A program made the translations under genes and the position numbers. The notes below the pieces were generated by a model. The model was not told where the DNA came from. It ran no database searches and was given only the letters and a program-made list of their open reading frames with translations. Source: DASQDT01 sp036380435 (lineage in GTDB: Bacteria > Acidobacteriota > Blastocatellia > Pyrinomonadales > Pyrinomonadaceae). Taken from it: a stretch of 18,713 nt of DNA. How positions within the stretch are numbered: position 1 is the first letter of the stretch; each line of letters opens with the position of its first letter. The stretch spans positions 1 to 18,713 of the forward strand of contig DASVES010000149.1 in the NCBI GenBank assembly GCA_036380435.1, read 5' to 3'. This document shows positions 12,991-18,713 of this stretch, in pieces.

Positions 12991-13113
12991 ACCAGGAAAG
13001 CCGACAAACATCGCGCGTGGCGGCCTATTACGTCTCCGGGCTGACTTGTATCGCCGCCTGGCGGATCATCCCCGCGCTCTTCCCACTCCGCACCTCACGT
13101 GGAGGTTCTTCAC

Positions 13114-13629
13114 ATGTCTCAGTCGCCCCTGCTCGACCAGGTGCGTACCGCCGTCCGCCTACGCCATTACAGTATCCGCACCGAGGAGGCTTACGTGCGG
13201 GTCATCCGCCGCTTCATCCTATATCACAAGAAGCGCCACCCCAGAGAGATGGGCGTGGACGAAATCCGGCAATATTTATCACACCTACAGCCGCTCGCCG
13301 AACCGCTCCGGCGCCACCTTGCCAAAATCCGGCTACAGCATGAAGAGGACGTGCGGCTAGGCTGCGGCGGGGTCTACTTGCCTTACGCGCTGGGGCGTAA
13401 ATATCCGAACGCCGCGACCGATTGGGTGTGGCAGTACGTCTTCCCCGCCGCGAAGCTGTCGGTAGACCCGCGCACGGGCGGGCGGCGGCGGCGCCACGCC
13501 TCCGAAGACAGGTTGCGGAGAGCCGTCAAGCGGGCGATTCGGGATGCGGAAAACCGGCAAGATTGTTGTACCGCTTCACCCAATACAAATGCCTCTAATG
13601 AAAGCCGGCCCCATGTAAAAAAAGTGTAA
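13114..13629 (+). pseudogene. intI: Defective integron integrase (IntI-type tyrosine recombinase)
   Basis: The first 58 residues (MSQSPLLDQVRTAVRLRHYSIRTEEAYVRVIRRFILYHKKRHPREMGVDEIRQYLSHL) are the SAM-like N-terminal domain of IntI/Xer recombinases. The frame then jumps, near 13288, into the C-terminal catalytic part. It carries the IntI-specific insert YLPYALGRKYPNAATDWVWQYVFPAAKLSVDPRTG (about 88-122), which is diagnostic of integron integrases. About 100-130 residues in between, including the core catalytic Arg, are deleted in frame. After RAVKRAIRDA the sequence degenerates, so the HxxR box and the nucleophile Tyr are gone. About 171 codons remain of the roughly 320-340 expected. The start at 13114 is preferred over ATG 13099. 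It diverges from the cassettes, as expected. Confidence 0.92.
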
Positions 13630-13641
13630 AAGGGCCGGTTG

Positions 13642-13656
13642 AGATATAAAATATCT
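13642..13656. promoter_or_regulatory. AT-rich palindrome upstream of the response regulator gene
   Basis: AGATAT-AAA-ATATCT is a perfect 6-bp inverted repeat with a 3-bp centre, lying 136 bp before the response regulator start in an otherwise unassigned spacer. It could be part of a promoter or an operator. A preceding GC hairpin (CCGGCCC 13605-13611 with GGGCCGG 13632-13638) overlaps the eroded intI end. Confidence 0.25.
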
Positions 13657-13792
13657 GTAAAAAAGGTTCCGGGTCCTGTTGATTTCTGTATGGTATGTGC
13701 TTAGGTTACATTGGCGCTCTCAGCAAGAGTCAGCGTGTAGTTTCTGCAAACAACTTGAACAAGACGTTCCACGCCGAGCCGAAGGCAAAAAA

Positions 13793-14497
<705 letters not shown>

Positions 14498-14504
14498 AAA
14501 CAGA

Positions 14505-14567
14505 GGGGAAGGGGTAAAGGGTAAGGGGGAAGGGTGGGCTTCGTCTCTTCCCCTTTACCCCTTCCCC
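14505..14567. repeat. Polypurine/polypyrimidine inverted repeat in the spacer
   Basis: GGGGAAGGGGTAAAGGG (14505-14521) pairs perfectly with CCCTTTACCCCTTCCCC (14551-14567), and related G/A-rich and C/T-rich runs extend both sides. It lies right after the response regulator stop and can act as a terminator-like hairpin, though no T run follows. Such low-complexity hairpins look like local repeat expansion. Confidence 0.65.
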
Positions 14568-14602
14568 TTTGCCCTTTCCCCTTGCTTCAGGAGGTGTCTC
14601 CC

Positions 14603-15823
14603 ATGTCAACAAGTCTGAAAGCCGCGCGCGCGGCCGTGGCCGTCTGTCTGGTCTGTCTCGCGCCGGCGCTTGCCTCCGCGCAGGGGCCTGACCCGACGCG
14701 CCAGAGGGTCGTCTACAAACATCCAGACGCCGACAAGGTCTCTGTGCGGCAGGACGTGACGTACAAGACGGTCGGCACGGCCGCCCTCAAGATGGACGTG
14801 TACACGCCGCCCGCCGCGAAGGCTGGGGAGCGCCTGCCCGTCGTCATCTTCGTCAACGCCTTCGGCGACCCGCCCGGTCGGGCGAAGGTCAAGACGTGGG
14901 GGCAGTACACCGACTGGCCCCGGCTCGTCGCCGCCTCCGGCATGGTCGGCGTCACCTACGAGGCCCGCCCAGACCCGGCTGCCAGCAACCACGACCTCGC
15001 GGCCCTGATCGACTACGTGCGCGCAAGCGCCGCCGACCTCCACGTCGATGCGGAGCGCGTCGGCCTCTGGTCGTGCTCGGGCAACGTCCTGATGGGCCTG
15101 CCCGTGGCGTTGGACGAGACGCGCAAGTACATCCGCGCCGCCGTCTTCTACTACGGCGTGATGAACGAGCACCCGACCAGGAACGACGTGCCCTTCTTCG
15201 TCGCGCGCGCCGGCGACGACGACCCGCAGCTCAACGGCTCCATCGACGTTTTCATGAAGGCCGCCATCGAAGAAGAAGTGCCCATCACCTTCGTCAACTA
15301 CGTGGGCGCGCAGCACGCCTTCGACCTCGTGGACGACACCGAGCGCACGCGCGAGATCATCCGCCAGACCATCGACTTCCTGAAGTTCAACCTGACGCGC
15401 AACTACGACGCCGAAGAAGCCGCCCGGCGCGTGCTCTCGCCGCCGAAGTTCATGGCGATGATTCAGCGGCAGGGCATCCAGAAGGCCGTGCAGGAGTTCG
15501 AGGCGCAGCGCAAGTCGAACCCGAACGCCGCCATCTATCAGGAGAACACGCTCAACACGCTCGGCTATCGCCTGCTCCAGCAGGGGAAGGTGAAAGACGC
15601 CGTCGAGGTGTTCAAGCTGGGCGTCGCCTCCTACCCGAACTCGGCCAACACCTACGACAGCCTCGGCGACGGCTACGAAGCCGACGGCCAGAAGGAGCTG
15701 GCCATCCAGATGTCCGAGAAGACGCTGCAAGTGCTCGCGGCGCAAACCGGGCTGAGCGAAGATCAGAAGAACAACATCCGCACGAGCGCCGAGGCGAAGC
15801 TGAAGCGCCTGAAAGGGAATTAA
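14603..15823 (+). CDS. Secreted alpha/beta hydrolase (dienelactone-hydrolase/peptidase-like) with C-terminal TPRs
   Basis: 406 residues. AGGAGGTG precedes the ATG at 14603. The signal peptide (1-26) ends PALASAQ. The alpha/beta hydrolase fold follows: strand and oxyanion region LPVVIFVNAFGD, nucleophile elbow WSCSGN (Ser in S-C-S-G-N), an acid loop FFVARAGDDDPQ, and the catalytic His in GAQHAFDL. The last about 120 residues hold TPR-like helices (ENTLNTLGYRLLQQGKVKDAVEVFKLGVASYPNSANTYDSLGDGYEADGQKELAIQ), a fusion often seen in acidobacterial hydrolases, from memory. Likely an exported esterase or peptidase with unknown substrate. It follows the response regulator by 105 bp and may be in the same unit despite the hairpin between them. 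Confidence 0.88.
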   Translation: MSTSLKAARAAVAVCLVCLAPALASAQGPDPTRQRVVYKHPDADKVSVRQDVTYKTVGTAALKMDVYTPPAAKAGERLPVVIFVNAFGDPPGRAKVKTWGQYTDWPRLVAASGMVGVTYEARPDPAASNHDLAALIDYVRASAADLHVDAERVGLWSCSGNVLMGLPVALDETRKYIRAAVFYYGVMNEHPTRNDVPFFVARAGDDDPQLNGSIDVFMKAAIEEEVPITFVNYVGAQHAFDLVDDTERTREIIRQTIDFLKFNLTRNYDAEEAARRVLSPPKFMAMIQRQGIQKAVQEFEAQRKSNPNAAIYQENTLNTLGYRLLQQGKVKDAVEVFKLGVASYPNSANTYDSLGDGYEADGQKELAIQMSEKTLQVLAAQTGLSEDQKNNIRTSAEAKLKRLKGN

Positions 15824-15873
15824 CCCGCGCCGCCAGCGGACGCGTCAAAGAGCGCCGAAGGCGCGGCAGTTAT

Positions 15874-16023
15874 TAGCCCCGCCCGTGAGGGCGGGGTACA
15901 CAGGCCGAATAGAAATTCGAGCCCCGAAGGGGCGGCACGTCCGACCGACGCGGAAATGTGCCGCCCCTTCGGGGCTCAATTTTCATTGCCGACTCGTTAA
16001 CCCCGCCCTCACGGGCGGGGCTA
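15874..16023. repeat. Nested double palindrome, 150 bp
   Basis: The outer 24-bp arms (15874-15897 and 16000-16023) are perfect inverted complements, and each contains its own GC hairpin (CCCCGCCC/GGGCGGGG). The inner 20-bp arms (15919-15938 and 15958-15977) are also perfect complements, each with an internal GCCCC-GAA-GGGGC hairpin. The structure can therefore fold as one long stem or as four small stems. It lies after the hydrolase gene and could terminate it. Confidence 0.9.
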
Positions 16024-16036
16024 TTAACTGCCGCCG

Positions 16037-16102
16037 CTTCGCGGCTCGTTGAACTATTGCCGCTTCGCAGCTCGTGCGGCTCCAAACACTTCGCGGCTCG
16101 TT
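16037..16102 (+). repeat. Three 26-bp-spaced CTTCGCGGCTCGT units
   Basis: CTTCGCGGCTCGTT starts at 16037 and 16089, with CTTCGCAGCTCGT at 16063: exactly 26 bp apart each time. The bases between are diverged. They lie just upstream of the promoter of the AAA+ gene. Confidence 0.7.
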
Positions 16103-16115
16103 CACGCGCCGCGCG

Positions 16116-16145
16116 TTGACGCACTGCGCGACCTTCAAGTTAAAT
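16116..16145 (+). promoter_or_regulatory. Candidate promoter of the ClpX-like gene, leaderless arrangement
   Basis: TTGACG (16116-16121) and TTAAAT (16140-16145) are 18 bp apart. The expected transcription start, about seven bases on, coincides with the ATG at 16153. No Shine-Dalgarno precedes that ATG, which fits a leaderless mRNA. Confidence 0.5.
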
Positions 16146-16152
16146 TGTCCGC

Positions 16153-17304
16153 ATGAAGTTCGACGAGCCTGAACCCGAGACGGAGTTCACCCCGGACGTT
16201 GAGGAATTCTTCCGGCGACGCGACGAGGCGATGCGCGAGTACGTCGAGGCGCTGCCCGTGATGTCGCCCGCGGCCATCTCGGACGAGCTGGAGCAGCTCG
16301 GCTACAAGGGGCAGGACGAGCAGCGGCGCGCCGTCTCGTTGATGGCCTACCGCCACGTGCGCCGGCTGCGTCGGCTCCACGTCGATGGCGAGCCGCAGAG
16401 GGCGCTCCCGCCCAAGCAGAACGTGCTCATGGTGGGGCCGACGGGCTGCGGCAAGACCTTCATGGTCGAGCTGCTGTTCCGGCACGTCCTGAAGCTCCCG
16501 ACCGTGGTCGTGGACGTGACGAGCTTCACCGAGAGCGGCTACGTCGGCGACGACGTGCGGACCATCCTCACGCGTCTCATCTCGGCGGCCGGCGACAACT
16601 CCGACCTCGCCGAGTGCGGCATCGTCTGCATCGACGAGTTCGACAAGCTGGCCTCCTCTTCATCAAACGCGCGCTTCGCCGGGCAGGGAACGACCAAAGA
16701 CGTTTCGGGCTACGGCGTGCAACGCGAGTTGCTCGCCATGCTCGAAGGCGCCACGGTGCCCGTGCCGATGGACTACGGCTTCTCGGCCTACGGGCAGCGC
16801 GTGGAACTCTCGACGCGCAACATCCCGTTTATCGCCTGCGGGGCCTTCTCCGGCCTCGACGAGATGCTCAAGGCGCGGCGGGGCAACATCGGCTTCCGTG
16901 GCGGGGGCGACGGGGAAGACCCGACGACGTTGACGCTCGACGAGGTCGAGTCGTTCCAGAAGTACGGCTTCCTGCCCGAACTCATCGGGCGCTTCTCGCG
17001 CATCGTCGTCTTTCAGCCGCTCCCGGCCGAGACGCTGCGGCGCATCCTCTCGGAGAACGTGTTGCCGCAGTTCGAGGGCGAGTTCCGCGCCGAGGGCTTG
17101 CGGCTCACCGTGACGGAGGACGCGCTCGCGCACATCGTCGCGCGCAGCCAGCGACGCGGCACGGGCGCGCGCGGCCTCAACACGGAGCTGATCGCGGCGG
17201 TCGAGCGCGCCGCCTTCGAGACCTTCGCGCGCACCACCAACGCCGAGGTCATCATCACGCTCGCGGACGGCCGGCTGGAAAGCGAAGTTCGCAAGCTTGC
17301 GTAA
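16153..17304 (+). CDS. ClpX-like AAA+ ATPase lacking the zinc-binding domain
   Basis: 383 residues. Walker A GPTGCGKT (95-102), the ClpX pore-region GYVGDD (129-134), Walker B IVCIDEFDKL (158-166), the IGF-loop tripeptide (246-248 in RGNIGFRGG), PELIGRF (275-281) with the arginine-finger-type region, and the sensor-2 motif RGTGARGL all follow ClpX order. The ClpX N-terminal C4 zinc domain is replaced by a roughly 50-residue acidic segment. The retained IGF tripeptide, which docks ClpX onto ClpP, suggests it may still partner with ClpP, but the loop is Gly-rich and altered. It probably unfolds a restricted set of substrates. A J-domain-like gene follows 123 bp downstream on the same strand. 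Confidence 0.9.
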   Translation: MKFDEPEPETEFTPDVEEFFRRRDEAMREYVEALPVMSPAAISDELEQLGYKGQDEQRRAVSLMAYRHVRRLRRLHVDGEPQRALPPKQNVLMVGPTGCGKTFMVELLFRHVLKLPTVVVDVTSFTESGYVGDDVRTILTRLISAAGDNSDLAECGIVCIDEFDKLASSSSNARFAGQGTTKDVSGYGVQRELLAMLEGATVPVPMDYGFSAYGQRVELSTRNIPFIACGAFSGLDEMLKARRGNIGFRGGGDGEDPTTLTLDEVESFQKYGFLPELIGRFSRIVVFQPLPAETLRRILSENVLPQFEGEFRAEGLRLTVTEDALAHIVARSQRRGTGARGLNTELIAAVERAAFETFARTTNAEVIITLADGRLESEVRKLA

Positions 17305-17305
17305 A

Positions 17306-17420
17306 GGCCGTCAATCGTCAATCGTTAATCGAAGTTGAGCATCGCTCGACTTCCGAGGTTTATCTTAAGCGGCAAGAGCGTCAATCACGATTTACGATTT
17401 ACGATTCACGATTCACGGCC
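17306..17420. repeat. Heptad tandem repeats in inverted orientation
   Basis: The left block (17306-17331) is GGCCGT followed by cAATCGT, cAATCGT, tAATCG units. The right block (17387-17420) is four ACGATTN heptads (T, T, C, C) ending in ACGGCC. The right block is the inverted complement of the left apart from the variable seventh base, so the spacer can form a long hairpin. Confidence 0.8.
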
Positions 17421-17427
17421 TTTCTTT

Positions 17428-18150
17428 ATGAACAGTCTCAGCCTTCACTCCTCGTCCGTCAAAGAAGCCGTCGATTTAGAATCGGAGGTCGCGCGCCTTG
17501 AAGCCGCGCTCGCCGGGCGGCGCGCCGAACTCACGGCCTTGCAGGATGGCCTGCGTGAGTTCAAGACGCGTTACGCGCAGGTCGTCGGCAGTCGTCTGGC
17601 GGAGCTGGCGGAGGTGGAGAAGGCGATCAGGGAGGCCGAGGGGCGTGTGCTCGGCGTCGAGCGTGAGCCGGAAGAGGAAGAGGCCGAGACAGACTTCTAC
17701 GGCGGACAAGATGCGAGCGCGGCGCCGGTGGGCAAGTCTCTGCGGAGGCTGTTCTGGTCGGTGGCGAAGATGTTTCACCCCGACCACGCGGCCGACGAGG
17801 GCGAGGCCCGACGCCGCCACACGGTGATGGCCGAGGCGAGCCGCGCCTACCGCGAGGGCGACGTGGAGAGTTTGCACACACTGCTCGGCGACGAGGGCCT
17901 GCAATCCTTCTGCACGGGCGCGCAGCCGGACGAAGACCCGGAAGATTTGGGCGCGCGCGCCCTCCGGCTTGAGCTGGAGCTGCGAACAATCGAGTTTGGC
18001 ATCAAGCGCATTCGGCTCGACGCGCTGTATCGTCTGAAGCTGGAGATCGAAGCGGAGGCCGCGCGCGGGCGCGACGCGCTCACGCTCTCGGCCGAGCGCA
18101 TCGACCGCCAGATCGTCAAGGCGCGCCGCCGGCTCGAAAACCTCTCGTAA
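17428..18150 (+). CDS. Coiled-coil protein with a J-domain-like core
   Basis: 240 residues from ATG 17428; an in-frame upstream ATG at 17335 is rejected because it would translate the heptad repeat spacer. An N-terminal coiled coil (about 12-75, ESEVARLEAALAGRRAELTALQDGLREFKTRY...LAEVEKAIREAEG) is followed by an acidic linker. A J-like segment (about 100-150) comes next: KSLRRLFWSVAKMFHPDHAADEGEARRRHTVMAEASRAYREGDVESLHTLL, with the HPD signature and flanking helices of DnaJ helix II/III. A second coiled coil (about 175-240) ends the protein. J domains stimulate Hsp70 ATPase. Neighbouring the ClpX-like ATPase, it may feed substrates between chaperone systems. There is no clear Shine-Dalgarno. 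Confidence 0.8.
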   Translation: MNSLSLHSSSVKEAVDLESEVARLEAALAGRRAELTALQDGLREFKTRYAQVVGSRLAELAEVEKAIREAEGRVLGVEREPEEEEAETDFYGGQDASAAPVGKSLRRLFWSVAKMFHPDHAADEGEARRRHTVMAEASRAYREGDVESLHTLLGDEGLQSFCTGAQPDEDPEDLGARALRLELELRTIEFGIKRIRLDALYRLKLEIEAEAARGRDALTLSAERIDRQIVKARRRLENLS

Positions 18151-18211
18151 AGATCAGGAAGGCGTTAACAGCGTGTCTAAAAAGTCCCGTCTGCGCCGCG
18201 GAGCGGCAGCC

Positions 18212-18356
18212 AGAAGGTAGCCAGACGTGAAACGTCTGGGACACGCAACCACGATGTCCCCGCGCTGAAGGCGCGGCAGAGCGTCTCTGCGCGCCCCTTC
18301 AGGGCGCGTGCGTGATTCGGGCGCCGGCCCAGACGTTTCACGTCTGGCTACCTTCT
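18212..18356. repeat. Nested double palindrome, 145 bp
   Basis: The 29-bp arms 18212-18240 and 18328-18356 are perfect inverted complements, and each contains its own hairpin (CCAGACGT-GAA-ACGTCTGG). Further out, AAAAAGTC (18179-18186) pairs with GACTTTTT near 18380, and GC-rich inner arms (CGCGGCAGAG with CTCTGCGCG) pair imperfectly. It has the same architecture as the 15874 palindrome. Confidence 0.9.
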
Positions 18357-18412
18357 CGGCACGCCTCCGGCGTGTCACAGACTTTTTAAGATACACTCTA
18401 ACCACGACGAGT

Positions 18413-18713
18413 ATGTACACCAGCGACACGCCCCCGGCCCGAAAGCGTCTGATCAAGTATCTCGTCTTCAAGTCAGTGATCGACCTGCTGTTCGTCGGCG
18501 GCCTCGCCGTCGGCTTCTATCTCGACGCCTTCAACCCATCCCTGCGCGGCTCGCTCGACGAGGCGGGGGCGCGAGGGGTCGCCGGATGGGTGGTCGATAA
18601 GTCGAACCCCGCGGCGCACGTCGAGGTGCAGCTCTACGTGAACGGCCGCTTTGTCGAGAGCCGGCAGGCCGACTTCGGGCGGGCCGACCTCGTGGCGGCG
18701 GGTGTGGCTGAAG
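18413..18713 (+). CDS. Membrane-anchored protein, 5' end only
   Basis: The frame opens at ATG 18413 and is uninterrupted to the right edge (100 codons). A basic N-terminus (TPPARKRLIKYLVFKS) leads into a membrane segment (VIDLLFVGGLAVGFYL, about 22-37). An outside-type region follows: LRGSLDEAGARGVAGWVVDKSNPAAHVEVQLYVNGRFVESRQADFGRADLVAAG. The 'G..D.....V.GW..D..NP...V.V.LYV.G..V....A...R.DL' pattern recurs in bacterial surface or glycan-related proteins, from memory; I cannot name the family. The ribosome binding site is weak. Third-position GC is very high, as in the neighbouring chromosomal genes. Confidence 0.75.
   Translation, partial: MYTSDTPPARKRLIKYLVFKSVIDLLFVGGLAVGFYLDAFNPSLRGSLDEAGARGVAGWVVDKSNPAAHVEVQLYVNGRFVESRQADFGRADLVAAGVAE

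Larger units (their letters stand above)
1..13629 (-). mobile_element. Sedentary chromosomal integron array (cassettes C1-C12, attI, defective intI)
   Basis: Eleven attC-like sites separate about twelve cassettes, nearly all with genes on the minus strand. At the right end lies an attI-like site followed by an integron-type tyrosine recombinase gene transcribed the opposite way, which is the canonical intI-attI-cassette layout. In several cassettes the box at the attI-facing start and the R'' box of the same cassette's own attC are exact complements: C1 GTTAGAT/ATCTAAC, C3 GTTAGAT/ATCTAAC, C4 GTTAGGC/GCCTAAC, C6 GTTAGAC/GTCTAAC, C7 GTTAGAT/ATCTAAC. This is expected if each was captured as a circle. 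The array continues past the left edge. The integrase is inactivated, so the array is probably fixed unless an integrase is supplied in trans. Repeated attC families and the lack of resistance genes argue for a chromosomal rather than a mobile clinical-type integron. Confidence 0.9.

Noticed and set aside
13605..13638. CCGGCCC/GGGCCGG hairpin as terminator of intI
   Set aside because: 7-bp stem with a 20-nt loop and no T run; the intI end is eroded, so its significance is unclear.
14606..15876. Long open frames antisense to, and in another sense frame of, the hydrolase gene (379 and 326 aa)
   Set aside because: High-GC shadows: the hydrolase frame has a signal peptide, ribosome binding site and catalytic motifs, while the shadows are Arg/His/Gly/Val-rich without domain logic.

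Overview
The window holds a chromosomal-type integron array (about 1-13,629) followed by ordinary GC-rich chromosomal genes (about 13,790-18,713). The chromosomal part has very GC-rich coding sequence, hydrolase-TPR and secreted TPR proteins, and intergenic spacers filled with nested palindromes and short tandem repeats. This suits an environmental Acidobacteriota-like bacterium (perhaps Blastocatellia). That placement is inference; no rRNA or other marker gene is present.

Integron: eleven attC-like sites lie at about 103, 712, 3325, 3891, 5168, 5731, 6464, 9516, 10054, 10932 and 12336. Each is 85-104 bp, bounded by RYYYAAC/GTTRRRY-type boxes, with complementary inner arms. They punctuate genes that almost all lie on the minus strand, and many stop codons fall inside the attC box. 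At the right end are an attI-like site (12916-12990) with a candidate leftward cassette promoter (TTGTAA-N17-TCTAAT) and a divergent intI gene. intI is dead: it has an internal deletion of the N-terminal/core region, no catalytic residues, and an eroded 3' end. Cassette boxes are near consensus close to attI and degrade with distance, as expected of a sedentary array whose cassettes age outward.

Cassettes read leftward from attI: (C1) small putative lipoprotein; (C2) secreted TPR protein; (C3) a Cys-rich 165-aa protein with a 28-aa ATGA-overlapping upstream ORF, both opposite to the array; (C4) NTF2/SnoaL-like protein; (C5) an S41-peptidase fragment interrupted by a MocR regulator / TlpA-thioredoxin / MerP-like metal-binding module; (C6) coiled-coil protein; (C7) WapI-immunity-like protein; (C8) class I methyltransferase with a PRMT-like loop; (C9) DUF120 (CTP-dependent riboflavin kinase-like) protein; (C10) subtilase with two small upstream ORFs and a downstream I9-inhibitor-like protein; (C11) VOC/glyoxalase-fold protein; (C12) start of an exported protein.

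Chromosomal flank: an OmpR/PhoB response regulator, a secreted alpha/beta hydrolase with TPRs, a ClpX-like AAA+ ATPase without the zinc-binding domain (probably leaderless), a coiled-coil J-domain-like protein, and the start of a membrane protein. Two large nested palindromes (15874-16023 and 18212-18356) bracket the ATPase/J-protein pair.
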